Source: Desulfurispirillum indicum S5 (lineage in GTDB: Bacteria; Chrysiogenota; Chrysiogenetes; Chrysiogenales; Chrysiogenaceae). Taken from it: DNA of 64,000 nt. Within the stretch, counting starts at the first letter, position 1. Every line of letters starts with the position of its first letter. The translations under genes and the position numbers were made by a program. Positions 33,278 through 41,811 of this stretch are shown here, piece after piece. The notes under the pieces are model-generated. The model made no database searches and was not told where the DNA came from. It saw nothing but the letters and a program-made list of their open reading frames with translations. The DNA lies in NCBI RefSeq assembly GCF_000177635.2, contig NC_014836.1:1-64000 (forward strand). Direction: 5' to 3'.

Positions 33278-34495
33278 ATGGGAGCAAAAGCCCCACTTTA
33301 TCAGACACTCTCTCTCGTCTTGTTTCTTGGCCTGTGGCCGAGCATAGCGTCAGCGCTGGAATTGCCCCGTGCCCTGGAAATGGCTCACGAGCGCGACGGT
33401 TCCCTGTCTGCCCTGGAAGCCCGTGCCAGCGGCCTGCGTGAGCAGTCTGTCGCTGCGGGGCGCCTGCCCGACCCAAAACTGCTGCTGGGCTATGAAGAGT
33501 CGGAAATGATGAGCGAGTTCATGGTGGGAGTTCGTCAGGAATTCCCCCGCTCCAGTCGCCTGAATCTGCGTTCCCAGCAGTTTGAGCATCAGGCCGATGC
33601 CCAGCTGGCCCGTCAGGAAGACTGGCAGCGCCAGCTCAACCGCAACGTGCAGCGGGCGTATCTGGAGCTGTGGTATCAGCAGCGGGCGGTGGATATCGTG
33701 GACCACCACTCCAATCTGCTGCGCGACCTGGCCGACGTGGCCCGTCAGCAGTACGCTGCCGGCCGCCTGAGCCAGCAGCAGATGCTCATGCTGGAGCTGG
33801 AGCAGGCCATGCAGCAGGATCGCCTCACCGGCATTCTCTCTGCCCGCGACGATGCCCGCTCCGCCCTGGCCCGCTGGGTGGGCGAAGCCGCCTGGCAGCA
33901 GAAGCTGCCCCACGACCTTCCCGATCTGGCCAGTGTGCCCCCAGTGGATGAACTCCTGTCAGCGCTGCCAGCCCATCCGGCCATTACAGCGGATGACGCC
34001 GCCATCAGGGCCCTGGAAAGCGATGTGCGCCTGAGCGGACAGTACTACAGCGGCTTCATGGTGGATGCTCTCTACGCCCGCGCCGACAACGATGACCAGA
34101 CGTTCACCATCATGGTGGAGGTAGGTATTCCCATCGCTCCCGGCAGGCTACAGGAACGCAATGCCAGTGCGGCCCGCCAGCGCTCCAGCGCGGCCAGCCT
34201 CGATCGGATCGAGAAGCTGCGCCAGCTGGAAAGCGACCTGCGCACCCAGCACCAGCGTTGGCAGCACCTGCAGGAGCGCATTGAACTCTCCCGCACCACC
34301 GTGCTGCCCCACAGCCGCATTGTCAGCGATGCCGCTGCTTCCGGCTACCAGAACCTGAGCGCCAATTTCGATGGCCTGCTGCGGGCTGCGGTGTACGAAC
34401 TGGAAAACCAGCTGCGCCACCAGCGCCTGCTGGCCGATGCCGCCCAGGTCCAGGCCAACCTCCTCTACTACTCCAATGGAGCCCACCATGAATAA
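33278..34495 (+). CDS. cusC: Outer-membrane efflux protein (CusC/TolC family)
   Basis: The 405-residue exported protein has a signal peptide and the long helical repeats of TolC-type channels (RNVQRAYLELWYQQRAVDIV, YAAGRLSQQQMLMLELE). It should form the outer-membrane duct of a heavy-metal RND pump. Its last bases overlap the cusB start (ATG at 34488 inside the end of this gene), showing a coupled cusC-cusB-cusA operon. Ag/Cu specificity is inferred from the partner genes. Confidence 0.93.
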   Translation: MGAKAPLYQTLSLVLFLGLWPSIASALELPRALEMAHERDGSLSALEARASGLREQSVAAGRLPDPKLLLGYEESEMMSEFMVGVRQEFPRSSRLNLRSQQFEHQADAQLARQEDWQRQLNRNVQRAYLELWYQQRAVDIVDHHSNLLRDLADVARQQYAAGRLSQQQMLMLELEQAMQQDRLTGILSARDDARSALARWVGEAAWQQKLPHDLPDLASVPPVDELLSALPAHPAITADDAAIRALESDVRLSGQYYSGFMVDALYARADNDDQTFTIMVEVGIPIAPGRLQERNASAARQRSSAASLDRIEKLRQLESDLRTQHQRWQHLQERIELSRTTVLPHSRIVSDAAASGYQNLSANFDGLLRAAVYELENQLRHQRLLADAAQVQANLLYYSNGAHHE

Positions 34496-35966
34496 ATCTG
34501 CCCTTCTCGCCATCCTGTTCGCCTTTACCGCTGGGCTGACCCTGGGAGCCGTAGCCCTGAACTGGCTGTCCAGCGACGACCACAGTGGCCACGAAGTGGC
34601 CGATGGGGCTTCCGCCGAGCGGGAAATCCTCTACTACCGGCACCCCCACAACCCCCGCGTCACCTCCGATGTGCCCCGCAAGGACGAGATGGGCATGGAC
34701 TACATTCCCATCTATGCCGACCAGGGTGGCAGTGGCGGTGGCATCTTCGTGGCGCCGGAAGTCACCCAGAGCCTGGGAGTACGCACCCGCCCTGTTGAAC
34801 GCATGACCATGGAGCCCGTAGTGGAAGCCGTAGGCTATGTTGACTACGACGAAACCCGCCTGAGCCACGTGCATGTGCGGGCTGAGGGCTGGGTGGAACG
34901 CCTGCACGCCCGCAGCCTCGGCCAGCGGGTGAAGCAGGGCGAGCTGCTGCTGGAGTTCTTCTCCCCCACCATTGTCAACGCCCAGGAGGAGTTCCTGCGC
35001 GCCCTGACGATGAATCAGCCTGCCGTGCGTGACGCCGCCCGCGAGCGCCTGCTCTCCCTGGGGTTGAGTCGCCAGACCGTTCAGCAGATTGAACGGGACG
35101 GACGGGTGCGCCAGCTTATCCCGGTGTACGCCCGCCAGGATGGCGTCGTCACCGAACTGAATATCCGCGAAGGCATGTACATTACCCCCGGCATGGATAT
35201 CCTCACCATCAGCGACCTCTCCTCGGTGTGGGTACTGGTGGAGGTATTTGAGCACCAGGCGCGCCTGGTGAAAACCGGTCAGGTGGCCACGCTGCAGCTG
35301 AGCCCCGGCGATGACGCCCTCCAGGGGCAGGTGGAATTCATCTACCCCTCCCTTGATTCCTCCAGCCGCGCCCTGCGGGCGCGCCTGAGCGTTGCCAACC
35401 CCGATGGCACCCTCAAGCCCGGCATGTTTGCCCGCGCCGCCATTACCACCGAAAGTCGCCCCCATGTACTGGCAATTCCCCGTCAGGCCCTGATCCGCAG
35501 CGACAATACCCAGCGGGTCATCGTCGCCCGTGATGAAGGCCGCTTTGAGGCGGTGGAAGTGCGCACCGGGCTGATGACCGCCGACACGGTGGAGATCACG
35601 GCTGGCCTTCAGGAAGGCGAGCGTGTGGTCATCTCGGCCCAGTTCCTCATCGACTCCGAAAGCAGCCTGCGGGGCGCCTTTACCCGCCTGGAGACTCTGG
35701 AAGAGCTGCAGCCCGGTGACGAAGTGTGGAGTGACGGCATCTATAAGGGCCCCGGCCGCAATCCCGGCTCCATCAACCTCAGCCACGAACCCATTCCCGC
35801 CCTGGGCTGGCCCGCCATGACCATGGATCTGGACCTGATTGAGGGGCTGAGCGTTCCCGACCACCTGCAGCCCGGTGATGCATTCGCCTTTGCCCTGGAA
35901 GCCCTGGATGAAATCACCTTCCGCATTGTGGCCCTGCGTATTCACGGGGAGGAGGTGCGGCCATGA
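34488..35966 (+). CDS. cusB: RND periplasmic adaptor with fused CusF domain (CusB-CusF)
   Basis: The 492-residue membrane-fusion protein has an N-terminal anchor, then a heavy-metal-binding domain (YYRHPHNP, KDEMGMDYIPIY) near residues 48-76, a barrel/lipoyl/hairpin region, and a C-terminal CusF-like domain from about residue 420 (HEPIPALGWPAMTMDLDL with the His, Trp and two Met that bind Cu(I)/Ag(I)). The CusF part is a fusion; in E. coli it is a separate chaperone. It overlaps cusC by 8 bp and cusA by 4 bp. Confidence 0.93.
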   Translation: MNKSALLAILFAFTAGLTLGAVALNWLSSDDHSGHEVADGASAEREILYYRHPHNPRVTSDVPRKDEMGMDYIPIYADQGGSGGGIFVAPEVTQSLGVRTRPVERMTMEPVVEAVGYVDYDETRLSHVHVRAEGWVERLHARSLGQRVKQGELLLEFFSPTIVNAQEEFLRALTMNQPAVRDAARERLLSLGLSRQTVQQIERDGRVRQLIPVYARQDGVVTELNIREGMYITPGMDILTISDLSSVWVLVEVFEHQARLVKTGQVATLQLSPGDDALQGQVEFIYPSLDSSSRALRARLSVANPDGTLKPGMFARAAITTESRPHVLAIPRQALIRSDNTQRVIVARDEGRFEAVEVRTGLMTADTVEITAGLQEGERVVISAQFLIDSESSLRGAFTRLETLEELQPGDEVWSDGIYKGPGRNPGSINLSHEPIPALGWPAMTMDLDLIEGLSVPDHLQPGDAFAFALEALDEITFRIVALRIHGEEVRP

Positions 35967-38900
35967 TTGCCGCGATAATCAACTGGTCCCTGCGTAACCG
36001 CCTGCTGGTGCTGATGGCCAGCATCTTCCTGGCCCTGTGGGGCATGTACTCCCTGCAGAAGACGCCCCTGGACGCCATTCCCGATCTGTCCGACGTGCAG
36101 GTGATCATCAAGACCACCTACCCCGGCCAGGCTCCCCAGGTGGTGGAGCAGCAGGTGACCTATCCCCTGTCCAGCGCTCTGCTGGCCGTGCCCAAGGCCA
36201 CGGCCGTGCGTGGCTACTCCATGTTTGGCGACTCCTATATCTACGTTCTCTTTGAAGATGGCACCGACCTCTACTGGGCGCGGGCGCGGGTATTGGAGTA
36301 CCTGAGCCAGGCCGCCGGCAGCCTGCCCCCGGAGGCCACCCCCTCCCTGGGGCCCGATGCCACCGGTGTAGGCTGGGTCTACCAGTACGCCCTGGTGGAT
36401 CGCACGGGCAACCACGACCTGGGACAGCTGCGCAGTATTCAGGACTGGTTCCTCAAATATGAACTGCAGACCGTGGAAGGAGTGTCGGAAGTGGCCACCG
36501 TGGGTGGCATGGTGCGCCAGTACCAGATCACCGTTGACCCCTTTCGCCTGCGCTCCTACGGGCTCAGTACGGCTGATGTTTCCCGCGCCGTGCAGCGGGC
36601 CAATCTGGAGAGCGGCGGCTCGGCCATCGAAATGGCCGAAGCCGAGTATATGATCCGCGCCAAGGGCTACATCCAGAGCGTGGAAGATCTGCGCCAGGTG
36701 CCCCTGAAGGTCGGCTCCAGCGGCACCCCCCTTCTGCTGGGCGATGTGGCGGAAATCATCACCGGGCCCCAGATGCGCCGGGGTATCGCCGAACTGGACG
36801 GTGAAGGCGAAGTGGTTGGAGGCATTGTGGTTATGCGCTCCGGCGAAAACGCCCTCGCCGTGATTGAGCGGGTCAAGGCCAGGATTGATGAAATTCGCGA
36901 TGGCCTGCCCGAAGGGGTGGAAATCGTGGAGACCTACGACCGCTCCAGCGTCATTGAGCGGGCAATGGAGAACCTGCGCGACACCCTCATCAAGGAGCTG
37001 ATCGTGGTGGTGCTGGTGTGCCTGCTCTTCCTGCTGCACTTCCGCTCCTCCCTGGTTATCGCCATCAGCCTGCCCCTGGGCGTGCTGGGAGCCTTTGTCA
37101 TCATGCAGCTGCAGGGCATCAACGCCAACATCATGTCCCTGGGGGGCATTGCCATCGCCATTGGCGCCATGGTGGACGCCGCCATCGTCATGATTGAAAA
37201 CGCCCACAAACACCTGGAACGGCGCAAGGCAGACAGTGACGAGGATCACTGGGCCATCATCAGCCGCGCCTCCACGGAAGTGGGGCCGCCCCTGTTCTTC
37301 GCCCTGCTCATCATCACTATCAGCTTCCTGCCGGTCTTCACCCTGGAAGCCCAGGAAGGGCGCCTCTTCGCGCCCCTGGCCTTCACCAAGACCTATGCCA
37401 TGGCCGTGGCGGCGGGATTGGCCATCACCCTGGTGCCCGTGCTCATGGGCTACTTCATCCGTGGGCGCATTACGCCGGAACATAAAAACCCCATAAACCG
37501 TGTCCTGGTCGTCATGTACCAGCCCATGATCAAGGCCGCCCTGCGCTTCCCCGGCACCATCGTGGTGCTGACCATCCTTGCCGCGGCCAGCATGATCTAT
37601 CCCGTCACCAAACTGGGTTCGGAGTTCATGCCCGAGCTGGATGAAGGGGACCTGATGTACATGCCCACCACCCTGCCGGGGCTTTCGGCGGGCAAAGCGG
37701 CAGAGCTTTTGCAGCAGACCGACCGCCTCATCAAGACCGTGCCGGAAGTGGAGCGCGTCTTCGGCAAGACCGGGCGGGCGGAAACCGCCACCGACCCCGC
37801 ACCCCTGACCATGCTGGAGACCAGCATCATGCTCAAGCCCCGCGACCAGTGGCGGCCCGGCATGACCACCCGCAAAATCATCGAAGAGCTGGACAGCGCC
37901 GTGCAGCTGCCCGGCGTCACCAATGCCTGGGTCATGCCCATCCGCACCCGCATCGACATGCTGGCAACGGGCATCCGTACCCCCGTGGGCATCAAGGTGG
38001 CTGGCCCCGACCTGGCCGTTATTCAGCAGATCGGCGAGCGCATTGAAGAGGTGATCGAAGGCGTTCCCGGAACTTCCTCCGTCTATTCGGAGCGGGTCAC
38101 CGGTGGCCGCTACATCGAAGTGGATATCGACCGCCCCGCCGCCGCCCGCTATGGCCTCAACGTGGCCGACGTGCAGGAAGTCATCCGCACCGCCGTGGGT
38201 GGCATGAATATCAGCACCACTGTGGAAGGGCTGGAGCGCTACCCCATCAACCTGCGCTACCCCCGTGACCTGCGTGACTCCCTGGAACGCCTGCAGCAGC
38301 TGCCCCTGGCAACGCCCAGCGGCGCCTGGGTAGCCCTGGAGCAGGTGGCCCGCGTGGAGATCACCGACGGCCCCCCCATGATCCGCAGCGAAAACGCCCG
38401 TCTCAGCGGCTGGACCTATGTGGATATCCAGGGACGGGATCTGGGCGGCTATGTGGCCGAAGCCCGAGACGCCGTCAACCGCTTCATCGAACTGCCCGCC
38501 GGCTATTCCATCAGCTGGTCCGGCCAGTATGAATACATGGAGCGCGCCAACGAGCGCCTGAAAGTGGTCGTCCCCCTGACCCTGGCCATCATCATGCTCC
38601 TTCTCTACCTGAGCTTTGGCCGGGTGGGCGAAGCCCTGCTCATCATGGCCACCCTGCCCCTCTCCCTGGTGGGGGGCTTCTGGCTGCTCCACTTGCTGGA
38701 CTACAACCTCTCCATCGCCGTCAGCGTGGGCTTTATCGCCCTGGCTGGAGTAGCCGCCGAAACCGGGGTGGTGATGCTGGTCTACCTGGATCAGGCCCTG
38801 CGGGCGCGCCAGAAAAATGCCACCAGTGAGGGCCGCCGGGTGAGCCTGAATGAGCTGCGGGAAGCCGTGATTGAAGGCGCCCTGCTGCGCGTGCGACCCA

Positions 38901-39091
38901 AAGTCATGACCGTTGCCACCATCATCATCGGCCTGCTGCCCATCATGCTCAGTACCGGCACCGGCTCAGAAGTCATGCGCCGCATCGCCGCTCCCATGGT
39001 GGGCGGAATGGTCAGCGCCACCGTACTGACCCTGGTGGTACTGCCCGCCGCTTACTATCTGTGGAAACGGATTCAGTTGAAATGTGCATAG
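35963..39091 (+). CDS. cusA: Heavy-metal RND efflux pump CusA
   Basis: The 1042-residue inner-membrane transporter has the HAE-RND architecture of twelve helices and two large periplasmic loops. Recognisable blocks are PDLSDVQVIIKT, GDSYIYVLFEDGTDLYWAR, GAMVDAAIVMIENAHKHLE (proton-relay region), ELDEGDLMYMP and GVAAETGVVMLVYLD. It exports Cu(I)/Ag(I) through CusB and CusC. Its ATG overlaps the cusB stop. GC content is higher than in the flanking genes. Confidence 0.95.
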   Translation: MIAAIINWSLRNRLLVLMASIFLALWGMYSLQKTPLDAIPDLSDVQVIIKTTYPGQAPQVVEQQVTYPLSSALLAVPKATAVRGYSMFGDSYIYVLFEDGTDLYWARARVLEYLSQAAGSLPPEATPSLGPDATGVGWVYQYALVDRTGNHDLGQLRSIQDWFLKYELQTVEGVSEVATVGGMVRQYQITVDPFRLRSYGLSTADVSRAVQRANLESGGSAIEMAEAEYMIRAKGYIQSVEDLRQVPLKVGSSGTPLLLGDVAEIITGPQMRRGIAELDGEGEVVGGIVVMRSGENALAVIERVKARIDEIRDGLPEGVEIVETYDRSSVIERAMENLRDTLIKELIVVVLVCLLFLLHFRSSLVIAISLPLGVLGAFVIMQLQGINANIMSLGGIAIAIGAMVDAAIVMIENAHKHLERRKADSDEDHWAIISRASTEVGPPLFFALLIITISFLPVFTLEAQEGRLFAPLAFTKTYAMAVAAGLAITLVPVLMGYFIRGRITPEHKNPINRVLVVMYQPMIKAALRFPGTIVVLTILAAASMIYPVTKLGSEFMPELDEGDLMYMPTTLPGLSAGKAAELLQQTDRLIKTVPEVERVFGKTGRAETATDPAPLTMLETSIMLKPRDQWRPGMTTRKIIEELDSAVQLPGVTNAWVMPIRTRIDMLATGIRTPVGIKVAGPDLAVIQQIGERIEEVIEGVPGTSSVYSERVTGGRYIEVDIDRPAAARYGLNVADVQEVIRTAVGGMNISTTVEGLERYPINLRYPRDLRDSLERLQQLPLATPSGAWVALEQVARVEITDGPPMIRSENARLSGWTYVDIQGRDLGGYVAEARDAVNRFIELPAGYSISWSGQYEYMERANERLKVVVPLTLAIIMLLLYLSFGRVGEALLIMATLPLSLVGGFWLLHLLDYNLSIAVSVGFIALAGVAAETGVVMLVYLDQALRARQKNATSEGRRVSLNELREAVIEGALLRVRPKVMTVATIIIGLLPIMLSTGTGSEVMRRIAAPMVGGMVSATVLTLVVLPAAYYLWKRIQLKCA

Positions 39092-39594
39092 TTCATTGGA
39101 GCAAGCGTGGAAAGAGGCCTAAAGGCCGCACCCTGAACCAGGAGATAATCGTCACATATCTCGATCGTATGCAGAGGCATGAAAGGTGTTGTAACTTCAG
39201 TCCTTCTTGCCACTTTGGACCCGCCCAAAGTGGCGCAAAAGCGCCCAGCTACTATTTTCAAATAGTAGCTGGGCTACCGCGTTCCAATGGCAGCGTCCTG
39301 GCTGAGACAGCACACGGGGGATAGATAGAAGACACAAATCCCCCCTGAGCCCGTCCGGTAAGTGTGAAGCCTGGCTGGCAAGACCCGCACGGGACACCTG
39401 CAGGAAGCAGGTGGTCCGGCAGAGCTGCAGGGATGCAGCGTCTGCCGGATCTCCAGTCCAGGCGAGCAAACGAACCGGATCAACGGGCGTTGGGGGGCGG
39501 CTTTTTTGGTCCTTTTTTGGCCGAACCAAAAAAGGACAATGTACAAAGTTGAAAGAGACCTTACATACCCAAACCAAACTCAAGGAGTTGTCCC
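39092..39594. repeat. Gene-free region with stacked hairpins after cusA
   Basis: No gene is evident in these 503 bp. There are five strong inverted repeats. GCCACTTTGG/CCAAAGTGGC is at 39209-39234. A perfect 15-bp pair (GCCCAGCTACTATTT and its complement) is at 39243-39274. CACCTGC/GCAGGTG is at 39395-39413. TCCGGCAGA/TCTGCCGGA around an inner GCTGCA/TGCAGC stem is at 39415-39449. GTCCTTTTTTGG/CCAAAAAAGGAC is at 39509-39537. The last lies just before the cusF message start. They resemble hairpins at 29693-29714. Confidence 0.6.
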
Positions 39595-39957
39595 ATGAAA
39601 AAGTCCATTATCGCCATCATCGCCGCCGTCAGCCTTCTCTCACTCACCGCCGCCATCACCATGGCCAGCAGTCACGGGCATGGAAACCATGGACACAGCA
39701 GCCACGGCTCGGCCAGCGGAGCCATTGGCAGCACCGTCAGTGCCAATGGCGAAGTCATCGCCCTCGACCCCACCGGCAGAACCATCACCCTGCACCATGA
39801 ACCCATCCGCGCCCTGCGCTGGCCCGCCATGACCATGGAGCTGGACCTGGAGAACCCCTCCATCGCCGAAGGACTTGCAGAAGGCGATCGCATCGTGTTT
39901 GACCTCAAGCGCCTGACCGAGACAGACTACCTCATCACCGGTATTCGCAAAAGGTAA
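39595..39957 (+). CDS. cusF: Periplasmic Cu(I)/Ag(I) chaperone CusF
   Basis: The 120-residue exported protein has a signal peptide, a His-rich stretch (SHGHGNHGHSSHG) and a CusF OB-fold with the metal site HHEPIRALRWPAMTME (His, Trp, two Met). It should pass Cu(I) or Ag(I) to the CusCBA pump. This is a second CusF in addition to the domain fused to CusB. It is followed by a clear terminator. Confidence 0.94.
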   Translation: MKKSIIAIIAAVSLLSLTAAITMASSHGHGNHGHSSHGSASGAIGSTVSANGEVIALDPTGRTITLHHEPIRALRWPAMTMELDLENPSIAEGLAEGDRIVFDLKRLTETDYLITGIRKR

Positions 39958-39969
39958 GGTAACGCGTAA

Positions 39970-40002
39970 CCCCTTGCTCCATCACAGGAGCAAGGGGTTT
40001 TA
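39970..40002 (+). terminator. Terminator after cusF
   Basis: CCCCTTGCTCC and GGAGCAAGGGG form an 11-bp stem with a 6-nt loop, followed by TTTTAAT. Confidence 0.9.
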
Positions 40003-40072
40003 ATATTTATTGGAATATTATTGTTTTCCATTCATGGTAAAAGCACTCAATGTCGATAAAATCGATTTTATA

Positions 40073-40100
40073 ACTTGACTTTTGTGCCCACGGGACTATA
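40073..40100 (+). promoter_or_regulatory. Promoter of the second Cys/His-rich protein gene
   Basis: TTGACT (40076-40081) and TATACT (40098-40103) are separated by 16 bp. The block ACTTGACTTTTG, with GATAAAAT shortly before it, is also found before the paralogue at 32876, suggesting common control of the two genes, perhaps by copper. Confidence 0.55.
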
Positions 40101-40110
40101 CTTCAACATT

Positions 40111-40473
40111 ATGAAAATGTATCGCGTTCTAAGCGCCACCACTCTTGTGCTCTTCCTGCTGACCCAGTCGCTGATGGCTTTCGGCGTGACAAGCGTATCA
40201 ACGCTCCAGCCGCAAAATACCAGCAGTACTGTGGAGCAGCTGCATGCCGAGGGGCTCCATCACCACGAAGATGAGCTTTTGCCCCTTTCGAAGATTGGCA
40301 GCTGCGTAGACGCTGGCATGGAACACTGTGAAAGCTGCGTTTGCAAAGCTACCGAGAACGCGTGCTGTGTGCTGGAATTTTCCGTCGCGACTCTTGAAAC
40401 CCCTGTCCCCGATCTCACTATCAACTTCTCTGATCGTCCATACGAAGTCCTGCCGGAACCTCCTATCTCCTGA
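40111..40473 (+). CDS. Small exported Cys/His-rich protein, paralogue 2
   Basis: The 120-residue product has a signal peptide (MKMYRVLSATTLVLFLLTQS, then LMAF), HHHEDE, a Cys group (SCVDAGMEHCESCVC, then ACCV) and the C-terminus EVLPEPPIS. It is clearly related to the product at 32876-33223, which precedes cusC. Its promoter shares sequence with that gene. Exported Cys/His-rich proteins beside copper genes suggest metal buffering, but the family is not known to me. Confidence 0.68.
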   Translation: MKMYRVLSATTLVLFLLTQSLMAFGVTSVSTLQPQNTSSTVEQLHAEGLHHHEDELLPLSKIGSCVDAGMEHCESCVCKATENACCVLEFSVATLETPVPDLTINFSDRPYEVLPEPPIS

Positions 40474-40657
40474 TAGTGTGTTCAGTTGTGTACAAAAACA
40501 GTGAGAGTGCCGCCAAGTTTTGCTGCCAGTGATGGAGCAAGGGCACAAAACACGTTTCCCTGAACAACTGCACACATACGTGACCACTTGTCCATCGCTG
40601 GGGCCCTTTTTATGGGCATTCCCATGGCAAAACCACGAAACCATCAGGAGTATTATC

Positions 40658-41026
40658 ATGAAAGTATTTATTAAGTCTGCCATTATAAGTGTGTTTGTCT
40701 CTTCCATCGCCCTGACCGCAATGGCTGGCAACGATCCGTGGAGAGATTTTGAGCCATCCCAATCAATCAACGAGCTGACCATATTCTCATTACATGACAG
40801 CTCTTCACGCCAAGGTGATACCGTATCCGAGGGTGTGGCATTCCGTGATCTGGCACCACAGCAGGATATCAATGAGCTTGCCATATTCTCCTTGTACAGC
40901 AGCACTCCATCGAATGACTACGATACAACGCCCGGCAATCAGGCATTTCGCGACTTGTCACCACAGCAGGATATCAATGAACTTGCAATTTACGGCCTGT
41001 TCCAGAATAACGCAGCTGCGTACTGA
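40658..41026 (+). CDS. Exported protein with three INEL repeats, unknown function
   Basis: The 122-residue product has a signal peptide (MKVFIKSAIISVFVSSIALT, then AMA) followed by three tandem units with the pattern [WF]RD-x-x-P-x-Q-x-INEL-x-I-x-x-L: WRDFEPSQSINELTIFSL, FRDLAPQQDINELAIFSL and FRDLSPQQDINELAIYGL. The units are separated by Ser/Asp-rich spacers. The start at 40658 has an AGGAG site. It lies between the Cys/His-rich protein and a Met/His-rich CusF gene. I do not recognise the family; a periplasmic partner of the copper system is only a guess. Confidence 0.72.
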   Translation: MKVFIKSAIISVFVSSIALTAMAGNDPWRDFEPSQSINELTIFSLHDSSSRQGDTVSEGVAFRDLAPQQDINELAIFSLYSSTPSNDYDTTPGNQAFRDLSPQQDINELAIYGLFQNNAAAY

Positions 41027-41058
41027 TGCAGAATAACGTCTTAATTAAGGATCTACCC

Positions 41059-41526
41059 ATGAAATCAGCAATATTTGCTTTAGTCGCTATCGCAGGCGTT
41101 ATCACCATCTTATCTTTCACCGTAATGGCCCATCATGACAGCAACGGCATGCACAATAATGGGATGCACTCGAGTAAAATGGAGATGCACGGCAAGATGT
41201 CGGGCAAGCATGATCAGAGTGATATGCATGGTAAAAAGGAAATGCACAGCAAGAAAGGCATGCACGAGGGTATGCATGGCGAGGCCGCTGGTGAGCATCA
41301 CCGTGCCAGCGCCCGTGGCGAGGTGCTTGCCATTGGCACCGACGGCAAGAGTCTTACCATTCGCCATGAACCCGTAGCAGAGCTCGGCTGGCCAGCCATG
41401 ACTATGGAATTGGCACTGAAACACCCTGCCCTGGCAGAAAAGGTTCGTGTTGGCGACCAGATCACCTTCGAACTGGAGCAAACCTCTGAATTCGATTACG
41501 CCATAACAGACATTCACGGTCACTGA
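41059..41526 (+). CDS. CusF-like metallochaperone with Met/His-rich linker
   Basis: The 155-residue exported protein has a signal peptide and then about 50 residues dominated by Met and His (GMHNNGMHSSKMEMHGKMSG and similar). A CusF domain follows with the Cu/Ag site HEPVAELGWPAMTMEL. The Met/His segment could bind several further Cu(I) or Ag(I) ions. It is the third CusF domain in the cluster. A strong terminator follows. Confidence 0.9.
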   Translation: MKSAIFALVAIAGVITILSFTVMAHHDSNGMHNNGMHSSKMEMHGKMSGKHDQSDMHGKKEMHSKKGMHEGMHGEAAGEHHRASARGEVLAIGTDGKSLTIRHEPVAELGWPAMTMELALKHPALAEKVRVGDQITFELEQTSEFDYAITDIHGH

Positions 41527-41534
41527 TCGCCTTC

Positions 41535-41570
41535 CTCTCCAGCAGTGAAATAGAACTCACTGCTGGAGAG
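41535..41570 (+). terminator. Terminator after the Met/His-rich CusF gene
   Basis: A perfect 14-bp stem (CTCTCCAGCAGTGA with TCACTGCTGGAGAG) has an 8-nt loop. The T tract after it is weak (AGTTATTT). Confidence 0.75.
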
Positions 41571-41595
41571 AGTTATTTCAACAGGGAGGGCTTGG

Positions 41596-41802
41596 ATGAG
41601 CCAGCAGCAGTTTGTGCGTATTGCTGAAGCGGCAGATCTCCTCGGTGTTTCTCGCCAGTGCATCTACCAGTATATCTACAGTGGTCGCCTGACAAAGTAC
41701 GTCGATAAGCGGCATCCAAAAAGAATCTACGTGGACATGAACGAGGTCAGTGAGTTGACACGGCCCAGTATTGTGCGGGCTGATCAGCTGCCTGACGAAT
41801 AG
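41596..41802 (+). CDS. Small HTH (excisionase/MerR-type) DNA-binding protein, paralogue 1
   Basis: This 68-residue protein is almost entirely one winged-helix unit: FVRIAEAADLLGVSRQCIYQYI with a following basic wing (RLTKYVDKRHPKRIYVD), as in HTH_17/AlpA/Xis-type proteins. It ends 9 bp before copA. A paralogue with the same SRQCIYQ helix lies just after the copA operon at 44352. Both could regulate the copper genes. The conserved Cys in the recognition helix is unusual. Confidence 0.82.
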   Translation: MSQQQFVRIAEAADLLGVSRQCIYQYIYSGRLTKYVDKRHPKRIYVDMNEVSELTRPSIVRADQLPDE

Positions 41803-41811
41803 GAGGCAGAC

